Assembly: GCF_900111885.1 (NCBI RefSeq)
Contig: NZ_FOKG01000010.1
Span: forward strand, 124,001 to 188,000
Source of the DNA: Amycolatopsis marina
Lineage (GTDB): Bacteria > Actinomycetota > Actinomycetes > Mycobacteriales > Pseudonocardiaceae
DNA length: 64,000 nt
Reading direction: 5' to 3'
Positions within the stretch are counted from its first letter, which is position 1. Each line of letters starts with the position of its first letter. The notes under the pieces are model-generated. The model was not told the origin of the DNA and ran no database searches. It worked only from the letters and a program-made list of their open reading frames with translations. Below, piece by piece: positions 1-13,500 of this stretch. The translations under genes and the position numbers were made by a program.

Positions 1-2
1 TG

Positions 3-1560
3 TCGCTGGAGTCGGCGTCCGCAGGCGACGGGCTCAAGGACGGACTGCTCGACGCGCTGGCCGCGTTGCCGCCCGAGCTGTTCGCTCTGGCCATGGAAAA
101 AAGGCTCGATCTGCCCGCGCTGTACGCGGAACTGCGGCCGGGTCAGCCCCTCGCGAGCGCGATCCTCGAGGCGCGAAACGAGACGGCGGCGCGGGCTTCC
201 TGGGTCGGTGTGGACGTGGACCAGGCACACCAGGACGCGTGGGAAGGCCAGCGCGCTGTCCGTGACGTGGTGGCCGAGCGCACCGAGGAGGTGATCGCCG
301 CCTCGGCCCAGGACGGCGAGGCCTACCAACTCGCGTTGCGTAACGCCATGGCAGGGCTCGAAATCCATCGGTTCCTCCCGCACGGCACGGATCTGGACGT
401 CCGGCAGCTGTACCGGGAGTTCGGTGCGGAAAACCTGGATCGTGTGCTGGCGATCGCACTCGAACACGGTGTGGACATGGTGCGCGCGTTGCATCGCGAC
501 CTCGGAGGCGACGTCGACGCCGCGCTGCGCCTCGTATTGGCTGGGACCGACCAGCCGCCGCCACCGCCGCTGCCCGCCGACACCGCAGGGATCGCCGGGA
601 TGTTCGGGTTCGACCCGGCCGCCCCCGCCGACGTCGACCGCTTCGCGGGCCTGCTGCGTCGCGCGGGATGGCCCGCGGAGCTCAGCTCCGTGCACCGGTC
701 TCTCCTGCGGTGGCTGGCGGCCGAGCTGGCCGTCGCGCACGACCTGTGGACCGGGGCGCAGCGACGGGCGTTCATCGAGCTGAACCCGTGGTGGCTGGCC
801 GATGCCCGGCACGCGCGCCCGGCACACCTGCACCCCCTGACCGCCCTGCCCGGCTCGCCGGAGGACCGGACCACCGCAACGCTTGCCGAGATAGACCGGC
901 TCGACGAGAACACAAGGCGTGCCCTCGAGGAGGAAACCCGGCGGATCCTGCGCATCCACTACCACGGCATGCCCACGGAGTCGGACGAGTCCACGTCACC
1001 GACTCCGGAGGGGGTGATCCAGCAGGTGCAGGCAGCCATTTTCGCCACCGGTCCGCAACACGGCGCTTGGGTGGCCCGCCGGATGCCCGGTGCGCGGCCG
1101 CAGGCCGGACTGGCTGCCGAACGGTTGACCGCCGCAGCCGGCGCCACGGCGGTGGGTGTCACCGCCGACCAGCGGGAGTACCTGAACCGCCTCGGGCGCG
1201 ACGTCGGCTGGGTGGACCACGGTCAAGGCACGGCGGCAGCCTTCGCGCAGGCGCTGCACCGTGCCACGGGGATGGCGGGCGAGTTGCCGTCCCAGACCGA
1301 GATCGCCGAGCGCCTGGGCGGTGTCGAGGCGCAGGAGCTGCCTGCCGAAGCGGTTCGCCGGATCGGCCTGCCGGGGTTGGTGGTCGTTGACGCGGTGGGC
1401 GACGACCTCGTCATCGGGGAGCTGGCACCGGGCTCGCCGGTCCTGCTGCGCCATGGGGAACACTTCCTGCCGGTGCTGCCCCGCGACGCGGGTGCCGTCC
1501 TCGGAGAGCCGGTCGCTCAGCTGGTGCTTCCGCCGGCACAGGCCGGACCGCCGGTACCTC
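3..1560 (+). repeat. A module, copy 1 (helical repeat plus pseudo-OTU end)
   Basis: First of four related modules in the giant protein. Landmarks shared with the other copies are MFGFDP, TGAQRR followed by NPWWL, HYHGMP, and GAWVARRMPG. The end resembles an OTU-type cysteine peptidase: an AFAQALHRA helix where a Cys would begin the motif (Ala codon at 1239-1241) and a GEHFLPV strand carrying the His. The catalytic Cys is absent. The OTU assignment rests on pattern comparison with copy 3. Confidence 0.6.
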
Positions 1561-4500
1561 GAGAGGAAGCACTGCGCGAGGCTCCCGGGGCGCTCCGGCA
1601 GGCCGCCGCGCCTGAGGGCCCGGGTCGTGACGGGTTGCTTTCCGCCGTGCCCGCCGCGACGAACACCGCCTTGCTGGAGGCCGCCTGGGCCGGTGTGGAC
1701 ATCGGCGCGGCGACGAGGGACGCCCGACGAACCGGGATACCCCGTGGACAACTGCTCGACCAACGAGCCATGGCCGCGCGTTCCGAGCGGGCAGCGGGCG
1801 GTGAGGGGTTCCAGGCTGTTCTGCGGGAGGTGCTGGCCGGTCGGGACAGCGCCGAATTGCTGGCCCACGGCCGGGACGTTGACCTGTGGGCGATCTACTG
1901 GCAGCACGGTTCCGAAGGGCTGCGTGCCGCACTGGAGGGAATGGACCGCAACCCCGGTTTGCCCGCCACTTTCGCCGAGACTGCTGGGTTGTTCGGCTTC
2001 GACCCAGCCGTGTCGGAGGAGGTCGCGGCCTTCCGTGAGGCGCTTTCGCAAGCGGATATTGCCGCTGAGCTCGCGGCCGCGGACCGGGCGGCGTTGTCGG
2101 GGCTGGCCGGTGAGCTCTTCCGGCACGGCTTGACCACCGGTGCCCAGCGCCGGGCGGTCTTGCGGCACGACCCGGGTTGGCTGGGTGACGGGTTCCGTAT
2201 GCGTCCGTCACAGGCCGTGCTCACCGATGCGGTCTCCGCCGAGGTCGCTCAACTGCCCGACGCGGACCAGGCCCAGCTGAAAGACACGACGCAGCGGGTG
2301 TTGCAGCTGTACTACCACGGTGTCCCGGCGGATCTGGCAGCACTGAGCACGCTGGAGACCGATCCCGGCATCGAGGCCGAGATCCGGGCGGCGATCTACC
2401 GTGAGGGCGTGGCATACGGCGCCTGGCTCGCCTCGCGCATGCCCGGCACCGCGTTCACCGCCGCACTGTCGGGACGCGACCTGGCGCACGAGTCCGGGGA
2501 CCCGAACGTACTGAGCCCGGCACAACGTCGGTTCCTGAACCAGCACGACGCGCGGGCCCAGTGGGCGCGCCGGGGAGCTGGCGCCTTCGCGCTGGCGATC
2601 CACCGGGCCGCACGGAGTCAGCTCGCCGAGCCTCCCTCCCTGACGCGCTTGAACCAGCTCCTGGCAGGGGTCTCGGCCGCGGCCGCGCCGGCCACCCTCG
2701 CCACCGAGCTGGGGCTGCGGTTGCGGATCGTCGACAGGGCAGGACGCGCGCACATAGTCGGCGATCCGGACGGCCCCGAACTGACTCTCCTGCGCACCGG
2801 ATCCGACGGCGAGCACTTCATGCCGGTGGTGCGGCTGGAGCCCGACGGGAATTCGCGCGCCATAACGCCCGCCGATCCTGGCACCGATCCGGCTATGCCG
2901 TCGGATTCCAATCGCACCCGGAGGCCGGACGACAGGACCGGTCAGACCAGTCCGCTCGGACAGGAGCGGAGTGAACGGCTCGGGCGGCGTATTCCGCGCC
3001 CGCCGCTCGACTCACTGTCCGTCACCAGAGACCCGGCCGAACTGGGTAGCCTCCGCACACTCGTCGTCGACGGCGGGCGTGCCGCCAGAATTCGGGAAAC
3101 CGGCCGACCGGACGAGGTGGCCGATTTCGCCGCCCGTCCCGTACGACACAATCACTTCGACCAGGTCCGGTTCGAGTACCTGAACGCGGCCGAGTTCACC
3201 GAGAGCCGGATCACCGGTCTGGTCAATGGTATGGACGCGCTTCGTACGGGCGGGCTGCTGGAGATCAGGACCGGCAGGAAAGTATACGAGAACTTGCCCG
3301 ATGTGCTGCGCACCCTGGTTGCGCTCGGCGCCACGGATGTCACGATCGGTTGGCCCGACGCGGCCGACGGGGCGGTCGTGATCACCGCGAAGAAGGGGTC
3401 TGCAGATCCGGGCGCATACGCGGCTCGCTATGCGGATGCCGCGAACCGGGCCACCGATGCCGCGGTGGCGTCGAGCGCGCGCGCCCGGGCCGAGTACCAC
3501 CGTAACGGGCCTGTGGCCGGTGCGCAGGCCGCGACCGTGCCGACACGGGTGCGTTTGGCGGAGTGGCCGCACGAGCGGTTGTCCCGTGAGCACATCGGGA
3601 TGTTGGAGGCGCTTGTCGACGCCGTTCCGGTGCGCGGCACTGTCTACATCGGAACTGGGCGTGGGCTTCCGCTGGAACAGGTGAGCCGGACGCTGCGTGG
3701 GCACGGTGTGCGGATCGACAGTGTCGATTCCGGGGACGTCATATCGATCAATGGCACCAAAATAGGGCGCAGCCAGCCCAGGCAGTCACCTCCCGCGTCC
3801 GCGCCACCGACCGCCCCGCCCGACTCCGGCCAGTCCCGACCGGTGCCGCTGGGCGAGCACGCCTACGCCGTGATCAAGGAGGTCAACCGGTTCTTCAAGA
3901 AGGGCAAGCTGGACGGTGTCGCGAGCAGACGGTATCTGGCCGACGCCTCGGACACGGGTGTGCTGTGGCAGGTGCGTTTCGAGGACGGCACCACCGGCGC
4001 GCTGGAGATCGTGCATGATCCCGACGTTCGCGGCTGGCAGGTGGAGACCGCGCAAACGCGTCCCGACGGCTCGCCCGGCCCGCTCGTCCGGGTGCGCCTG
4101 GAGCAACTGCCCAAGGCCCCGACCGACTGGATGCTGCGGAACTGGTCCGGGTTGCGCGACGGTGTCCGACAGTTGGCCGAGATCGCCGAGCCCGCTGACG
4201 CGAGCCAATCGGTCAGTCCGCCGGAAGCCGACGCCGCAGCGGATGTGCCCGCAGCCTCTGGTGCTCCGGAGAGTAAAGGCCCGAATCATGTGGAAGTGGA
4301 CACCGTCTCACCGGAGGCGCTGCTCGCTGGCGTGCCGATGGGCGAGTTTCCCTACCTCGCCGAGATCGCCTCGTACGTCAACAAGCGAGTCAACGATGCC
4401 GATCCGACCAACGTCAAGGAATTGGACGATCAGCAGCTTTCGGTCTACCGCGACACCCGGTTGGACGAGGACGATGCGATCAGTGTTGAGGAGTTGAATG

Positions 4501-7500
4501 ACCGCCTGCTTGCCAACTACCGCAACATCGCCTCGGTCGACGGCCATGTCGTCACGCTCGGCAGGGGCAAGCGTCAGTTCCTGATCCGGCTGGTGCTCAC
4601 CGACCCGAAGCCGGTTCTGTCCCCGATCCGCAACCACGAACAGATCCACGGAAACCTGGGCCAGGGTCTGTGGGGTGTGGCGGGACTCAACACCGCGCGA
4701 AGCAGTACGATCTCCGTCGGAGCGCTCGCCAAGGTGAGTCAACTGCTGTTTCCGGGCGCACCGGGCGGCGCGGAGTTCAAGATTAGCCGCACGCTGAGCC
4801 AGAACGCCGGTTCGGCGCAACTCGCCGAGACCGGTTTCGCGGTGGCGGACAACCGAGGCCCGGCCACTCCGACTGAAGCTGTCGCGGTTGTTGAGCTGGC
4901 CGAGTGGGATCCGGTCGAGCAAAGGGCCGTGAACCCGGTCACGTTCTCCACCGACGAACTCGGTACTAAAGCAGGTACCGCACTGATCGCGGTCCCGGAC
5001 AGCTACTACCGGCAACTCAAGGAGACCGTCCAACTCCCGGAGGGGAATCCGGACCGGGCAACAAAGTTCCCTCATGCCGCGGCCCTGGAGCTGACCGGCC
5101 GTCGCGAAGTTGAGCGGCAGATCCTGGAGATTATCGCCCGATCGGGACACCCGATCAACGACAACATTCGCGATCAGGTTTCCACCCATGTGTTCGCGAT
5201 GGCGGATACGCTCACCACCTCGGTGAACCAACCAAACGGAGAACCGTTGCTGGTCAGCGACGGTCGTCGTAGATTCCTGGTACGACACAGTGCTATTCCC
5301 CAGCTGGCAAACGCTCGGCCGGAGGGTGTGCCGAGCAATCAGGACCACCTTGAACAGGTCGGTACCGAGTGGAACAAGACCAATGGTGGCGCCGGGATAT
5401 CCACTTCCAGAAGCCGAGGCGTGAATGCCTCCAAGGGGTTGTTGAAGGCAAGGCGGATCCTGGACTGGTACCAGGGTGAGTCCACCGACTCCAGTGAGCC
5501 TGGCTCGTGGCGCAATCCGCTGCGCAACTTCCTCAGCGTGTCGTTGAACGGGGGCAGTTCCTTAAGCGGGGGGGACGCCAGCGGGCTGTATGCCGAGCAC
5601 ACGAACATCGAGGTCTTCGTCGACCGGATGAAGGGTCACGTTCAGACCTATGTCTGGGGTGATCGGGACAACCCGGATGACAAGCCGGGGGTGGTGCATG
5701 AGATTTCCGTGTTCGACGCCGAGGGGCTGGAGCTGGGCCGGGAAAAGGTCGCCGGCTCGATGATCACTCGGATCGCGGAGGCCGATGCCTATCGGTACGG
5801 ACTTCCGGTCTCTCGTGACGCGGTTGACGACAGGGGAAATCTCGTCCGGGGCGTGCCCGTCCGAACCGAGGGAGAGGCTGTCCCGGAGTACCCGGCCCAC
5901 CTCACCACCCAGGATGCGAATGGGCGACGGATCGGTACTGGCTCCGGCGTGTCCACAGTAGACAACTTTCGGTACGAGCCGGAGGAGGTTGCCGCGGAGG
6001 GGGAATCCGCGACGGCGGGTGTCGGTGATCGCGAGGCGAAGCTGGACCCCCTGCGTGAGCAGGTCCTGGCGATGTTGCGTGAGAAGGGTTTCATTCCTGA
6101 CAATCGCGCCGTTGCCGCCGGTGAGGACAGCGCCGCCCCTTCCGGCGGAGCCCGTGCGCTGTCCAGCCGCCGTCGTCTGCAACTGCTGAACCAGGTCATG
6201 GTCGAACGTCAACTCGACCCGGAGGTGCTCAGGCAGCGGTACACCCAGCTGAGCCAGGACGGCATCGGTCTGGAGCTCGTGCGCGTCAAGCCGTTGTCGC
6301 CCAACGAGCTGGAAGTGGTGAAGCTCGAGGTCCAACTGAAGCAGGAGGTGGACAAAGCCGAGTGGCTCGGGCTGACCGACGCTCGGGCCGTGGTGAACCT
6401 GCACATCGACACCAGCGCCATCGGCGACTCGGTGTCCACCAATGCGGGAACCGGGCACAATCTGGCCCTGACCAGTGGCGCGCAGGATATTCATCCGGAC
6501 GAGGTGGAAACCGAAGGCCCGGGGCATGGAGGCGGGCTCGACTTCGGTGGCGGAGGAGGTTTCAACACCGGCGCTGGATACAGCAACTCGGAGCGGGCCA
6601 ACATCGTGAAATTGGTCGAGTACGGGGGCAAGGTCGCGGTGTTCCGGGTGCCGCACGTCATCACGACGCGGCTGCGCCAGGGGGATGACGTGATCGAGGG
6701 GAGCGAGGGCGCGTTTCGCGGGAGCGCCGACGTCTACCTGCCGAATGACTTTCTGCACAAGGACCCGCCGGTCGCAGTCACCGGAGAGTCCACTTCGCAC
6801 GAGGTGTTCCGCCCCAATTCCGCCGTTGTGGTGTCCGCGGACATGCGTGGAATGGCCGCAGCCGCACGCAAGGTGCTGCCGGGCGCGGACAAGCTGGACG
6901 CCGCAGGTAGGGGTGCGCTCAACGCGATGAGCAGTGTGAACTTCCTGACCGCGAAGTTCAACGAGCTGATTGAGGGTGGCATTCACAACGATCAGTTGTT
7001 CAACGCCGGATTTGGACCACACCAGCGGCATGCGCTGAAGATCGACGCCAAGGCAGGCAAGACCGAGTTCCTCGGGATGGTTGACGACATGGTCACCGGG
7101 GACTTCGCCTTCCGGATGTCCTCGTACTTCACCAATGTGTTCAAGAACGCCAATGCGTCGGGTAACGGGAAGTTGAGCGAGTCCGGGGACACGATCGAGA
7201 CTGGAGAGTATGGGGTAGGCGGCGGTCACACCAGAGGCTGGGGCTCCACATCCGTCTTGGGCCAGATCTCCGGTAAGGAACGGTTGCCGATCAGTTTCGG
7301 CGAATTGCGCCTGCACTTCCGCACCGAGCTGACGATGGGGCTGGACGGCACCACGGCCGCGCTCGGGAAGGTGGCGAAGGAAAGCACCACCGTGGGCACC
7401 TCGGTGACCTGGGTGCTGGCCGAGTCCGACGCGCTCGAACTGTATGGCAAGGGGCTGCTCGATCTGCCCGCGGAGATTGTGGCCGTCTTGCTACGGCGGT

Positions 7501-10500
7501 GGCGGGAGAGCGATGCAACAGTCGACCGCCTCGTGGTATCCCGCGCGGCGCTCCGCCTCGCGACCGAATCGACCGAGGGCGGCGCGGAACACCGGGGTCT
7601 GCTCATCGCCGTGCTCGGTCAGTACGAGAGCGAGCCCGGTCCGCACCAGGAAACCGCGCTGTCCACCGAACAGGCCGGACACACGGAACTGGTCGCCGAG
7701 GTCGATAGGCTCATTCGCGAGCATCCGGAGCCGCCGCGCAAGCTACGGGAACTGCAACTGCCCGAGCACGTGGCGAAAGGCGAGGGACTCGGCTTCAGCG
7801 GTATCGACGACCTGCGAGTCTACGACGATGCCGACACGGAGGTGGCACCCAATGCGGTGGTGACCGAGATGCTGGAACAGGCGGTGCCCGGACTGATCAC
7901 AGGGGTCAGCGGCGACGTACCCGCCACAATCGGCAACCTGCCAGGGTTGCGGCGGGGTATCGATGCGCTACTCGCGGGTAAGCGGTTGCGGGGTCCGTGG
8001 GACAAGATCACCGACGGCGATGACTGGCACATCCTGTGGTCCGCGGATGTGCCGAAAGGAAAATTCCCGTGGCGAACCGAGCGTATTGAACTGGTTGCCC
8101 GTGCCGAGCCGATCGGCGAGCCCGAGATTGTCGGAGAACGGGCTGGTGGTCTCAAGAATCAGCGGTACGCCTATAACGAACGCAACGAGTCCGTCAGCCA
8201 CAGCGGTCGGACCGGAGTCGATCCCGGCGCCGCACCCGACGTGTCGTGGGATGGGAGCGCGCACGGTGTCGGTGCCTCCACCGGTCGTGGTGCGGGCACC
8301 ACGACCACCGACAGCAGCCAGCGGACCGCGATCGGGATTCGCGGTGACTACGGCGGGCTGTACAAGGTCAAGCAGCGGTACCGGGTCGTGTTCGAGGTGC
8401 GTATCGCGGGTAGACGCCGAACTCTCGCGCACCGGGGACTGGGCGTCGAACTCATCGCGCTTATCCCCAAGTCGGTCGTCACCGACCGCGTCGAGCACGC
8501 CGACGACCGGCCACGCTGGATCGACCACAGCCCTATTTCCCGACTCCCCGTCGATTCCGAGGTCGCCACCATCCAGGGGAAGCCGCTGCGCAAGGCGATG
8601 AAACGGCTGTTGCGTAAGCTCTGGGGTGATGATGCCCGGCAACTGGACCAGGTTGTCGGAACCGTTCTTTCCGCCGACTCGGTGCCGAGCAACCTGCGCT
8701 TGCTCACCAGCAGCACCGGGCACGACGTGTTGCAGGACGAGGTACTCCGAGGCGCTCCCGAACGCACTGCCGTCGGGAACGTCCGGATGACGTTCAGCGA
8801 GCCCGAGGTGTGGGGCAAGTATGCCGGAAACCTCGGCCGGGTGAACCGGTGGCAGAAGCTGAGCAGATATGTGGAGAACCGGAACAGGCCGATCCCGTGG
8901 TCCTACAACAAGGCGATTGAGACCAAGTCCGAAGAGGACGGATTTGTCGATCGTCTGCGTGACGGGGTCACCGAGCGGTTGGGCCGCGTCGAAGAGTCGT
9001 TGGGCGAACTGAACGCGGGCGTGTCGGTCGGAATAGGTGCGCAGGCCGGGGTCGGGGTCGAGTCCGCGAGTGGGCAGCGCCAGGAGATGACCAGGGAGGA
9101 CGCAGGCACGATCGTCCTGCTCAGGTTGGCCTACTCGGCCGACGTCAGCGTGCAGGAGCACATCCAGTACGGCAGTCATGCGCGGGTGCGAGGGGAGAAA
9201 CACACTGAGCGCAATGTGCGCGGCCATCTCAACCTGGAGGTTTTCGAGCGGGACCTGCCGTGGTGGCTGGAGCAGCTGAACAGCGCCCGGGAATGGACCA
9301 ACCCGGAGCTTGCGGCGCTGCGGGAGCAGTATGGCCCGGAGGCGATACCGCTGCTGCTGGCGACGCGAGAACGCAACGCGCCGGTACTCAGCTTGACCGA
9401 CCTCACGGAAGGTGCCGATCGCCGACATCCGCACACCCACGCGGCGCAGGCGGCCAGGGAGGCGGTACCGGAGGGAATCGCGCCCAATTCGCTGCTGCGG
9501 CTGACCGTCGATCCCACCGCCAACTGGATCGCCGAGCACGACGCAGCGGCCCAGCACGTCACGCGGAGCATGAACGCGGTGAGCGTGCGGGTGGAGGAGT
9601 TCGTCCGCAGCGGCCGCGATGCCGAATCCCTGGCCGATCATCGCGCGATGGTGGAGGCGTCGCGGGCCTCCGCGCGTGCCCGGGTGACCGCTGCCGAGAT
9701 CCGTGACCGCGGCGCGGCGCTGCTGGCCGCGCGAGAGACGGTGTCCGAGGCCGATCGGCACTGGCGGACATCGCCGACTCCGGAATGGCGAGCCGCCGCG
9801 TGGGAAGATTTGCGCGATGCACGCACCCGGTTCGACGAGGCCCACGAGGCCTGGATCGCGGCGGCTGCCGACGCCGAGGGAATGCTCGCCGACGCAGCCA
9901 CCGCGCAGCAGCTGACCACTGAGATCGCGGGGGACCCCGACGTCACGCTGGAGGGGCTCCAGACTCCGCCCGACCGGAAGGGCGCCGAGGGACTGGTGGA
10001 GACCGGTCGGGGGATGGCGGCGACCCTGGGTGTGGAGATCGTGTTGGAGCACACCGAGCCGGACGGCTCCGTGACCCCGTACCGGATCTGGCCCACCGGC
10101 GGTGTTGTCAGCAAGGCGAACGAATCCATACCGGATGAGCTGGCCTCGCTGGTGGCCCGTCGCAGACTGGACCCGGAAGAACTGACCGCAGAGGCACGTC
10201 GTCTCGGTAAGCCGATCGACATGGTGGTTGAGGACGCGCGCACTGGGGAGCGTGCGCAGGCACTGGGCCGCGCCGCGCTGGCGGGCGTCGATGTGGACGC
10301 GATCCTGGTGCGAGCTCACGCGACCCGCACCGACGACATGAGGCGGACCCAGGATCCGGTGCGGGAGTTGGAGCGTGCGGCCGAGACTGCTCAGGCCAAT
10401 TGGGCTGCGCAGGCCCCAGCCTTCCACCGCGCTCTGCTCGACGCAGGTATCACCGGTGCCGACCTCAGGCGAGCGCTCGCCCATGGGCTCGACCTTTTCG

Positions 10501-13500
10501 CGTTGCACCAGGAGGCGTTGACCGGGCGGCACAGCCTGGCCGACCTGCTCCATGCCGAACTGCGAGTCCGGCCGCAAGGCAGCCCACCCCGTTCGCTGCG
10601 GGAGTTGGCCCCGCTGTTCGGGTTCTCGCGGACTCCTGCGGGCATGGCGCAGTTCCGGCAGATCCTGGAGGTGGCCGGAATCGAGGTGCCACTCACCAGC
10701 TTGGAGGCGGTCCGCCTGGAGCAGTTGGCCGCCGAGTTGGCGCTTCGGCATGGGCTTTTCGATCCGGGGCAGCGCCGGTTGCTGCTCGAGGTGAACCCGG
10801 AATGGCTGGAAGCGGCGGCGACGATCCGGCCGTCCCTTGAGCAACTGCTGGATGTGCTTGACCCTGCTCCGGTGATCGGCAGGCCGGAGCAGGAGGCAAA
10901 GCAGCTGGACAAGACTGTCCAGCAGATCGCCGAGCGCTACTACTACGGCGTCCCGCTGGAGCGTTCCTACCGAGGGGATGACCTGCTGGGCGCCCAGGTC
11001 GAGCACATCCGCATGGCGCTGGATCGTTGGGGGGTGCCGTACGCGGCCTGGGTGGCGACCCAGCTCCCTGGGTCCAGGTACACCGGCGATCTCACGACGC
11101 AGGACTTTCTCATCGAGGTGCGCGACCCGAACGCACCGAGCCCGGCACAGCAGCGCTTCCTCGACGAGCACGGGTGGTGGACCGCATGGACGGCACCCGG
11201 CTTGGACAATTTGTTCCACTCACTACCCGTCGGTGCGCGTGCGCTGCTGGACGAGTTGTACGGGATCTCCACGCCGGCCGAGTTCCGTGCCGATCTGCTC
11301 CAAGTGCTCGAGGAGGAGCTGGACACCGCCTCGGACCGTTCACTGTGGTCGTTGGTGTCAGAGTTGCGAACCGACGACAAACGCCGAGAAGCGCTCGAAG
11401 CACTGCGCAAAGAACCAAAGGAAGCAGCGGACGGCCCGCTCGCCACACAGCTGACCACGCTGGCGGCGCAGCGGTACGGGATACACCTCACCGAGATCGA
11501 CGAGGCGGGCGTGCGGCACGAACACAGCCCGCCCGTGCCCCTCGCCAAGGCGCGGTTGTTGCGAATCGGCAATCACCACATGCCTGTGTTCGAGACAGCA
11601 GGTGAGGCCCCGCCAGTGCCGGAACCGGTAGCGGCGCCCGCTCCGCCCGCTCCCCCCGGTGGTCCGCCGTCCGAGCCGCCGTCGTCTGAGCAGTCTCCGC
11701 CGGTACCGCAGACGCTGGCAACGAAGACCGAGCAGGTCGCTGAGCAGCCCGAATCGGACGCAGATTCGGGTGTGGTCGTACCCGGCCGTCCGGTGCGATT
11801 GCCCGTGCTACAGGGAAAGAGCAGCACCGCCGACACGGAGAGCACCTACGCGGCCGCTGAGAAGTTCCTGCAACGGCACGACGGTGCCGCGTCCACCGAC
11901 GTGGACGGAGTATGGCGGCTCCGTGTGGACGGACGGGAACTGGAGGTCGTGGTAGCGATCGATCCGGACGCTGACACTCCTCGGCTGGAACTACCTGACT
12001 TCCGGGTGATCGACGGCAAGGCGCACCAGCTTTCCCCGTTGCGAATCGTGTTCCCACCGTTGGTGGGAACGGGCGGAGAGCTGGCGATACTGGTGGGGGT
12101 TCCGCTACGGGCCGCAGTCGACCAGCTGCCCCGGCTACTGCGTGAGCAGTTGGGCCCTCGGACCGAGGTGGTCAACGCCCGGGAAGGCGAGACAAGGAGC
12201 AACGGAGAGGCCACAGCTACGGCAACTCCACCGGTGAGCACAGGGACCGTTGCGAAGACGGCCACCGATCTGCTGCACGATGAACGTGTCGTGGATGCCC
12301 TGTCTGATCTGGTGTACACCCTGCGTTGGGAACAACGCGACATTGAACCGGGGGTTATCGCCGCTGAGGCAGAATCGCTCGCCGATGAGTTGACCGGTCT
12401 GGCGAACCGACACACCCGGCTGACAAATGCCGATCTCCGGCTGGCCGCCGCCCACCGGCACGTCGCAACGTCGCTCGGCAAGCTTGCCCAGGGCAGTCGA
12501 GACACGGAACTTCTGCTCGCGTACGCCGATGACGCACGCACCGCCGCGATTGAAGCGGCGGCCGGCCACCTCATCGCGCTCGGGGACGAGGGCGCCCCGC
12601 CGCCGGAGAGCGAAGAGACGAACACAGTGGTCGACGAGCTGCGGCAGCAGGCGGAGGACGCGGAGGCGCTGGTTGAGTTGCTGAGGGAGGACATCGACCA
12701 GCAGGTTCTGGAACTGTCCAGGACCCTCGGCCCGATCAGCGCGGTGCTGGCGCAACTGCTCGGACCGGAAGCGATCGATTCCGTCGAACCGGACGAGCCG
12801 GTGGACGCCACGGCCGACCGGCCACGCGCCTTCCGCGCCGACCCCAGCCCCGGCTACCGTCTTCGACTCGCCGAACGCGATGTGGTGGCGCTGGACAGGC
12901 TGCTCACCCTCCTCGCTCAGCACGAGCAGGAGGCGGCCGGACTGCGGGCGGAGGGGTTCGCCGGGCGGCGTGCCGCGGACTTTCCCGCCGAGGTTCTGTC
13001 GGCCAGGAACTCCCGGCTGCACCAGATCGAGGAGCAGATTCGACGTGCCGTCAACGGGACGGGGCCGGAGGATCACGGGCTCGGGCTGTCCGAATCGCTG
13101 CACGGCAGCGAGCGCCGCCGCCGGTGGTTCGAGGCGGCCATGCGGCATTCGCTACTGGCCGACCGGCTGACCCCACACGGGCTGGCCCTCGTCGACGACC
13201 TGCGTCGGCCCGAGGAACACCCCGCCCCGGGCTACGCGAACGCGCAGTGGGTGCTCAAGCACATGTCCTTCGGCGATCCGTTTGAGGAGGGCGTGTCCCA
13301 GGACGACCTGCGTCGCATCGTCACCACTGCGACCACCGAATTCCCGATCGCCAAACGCACGTTCCCGGTTCAGGAGTACGAGCTGCCGGACGCGGTGGCG
13401 GCCGGCGAACCGTCCCTGCACGGTGTCTACAACGTGCACTGGTGGTCGGGGTCCGGGCGCATGATGTTCTACCGTCCCGGATTCACCCTGCAGCTCCGGG

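Noticed and set aside
7968..11219. A long open frame (over 1,000 codons) on the minus strand inside the giant gene
   Set aside because: It lies antisense to well-supported domains; the high GC third-position bias makes such frames open by chance. No recognisable domain appears in it.
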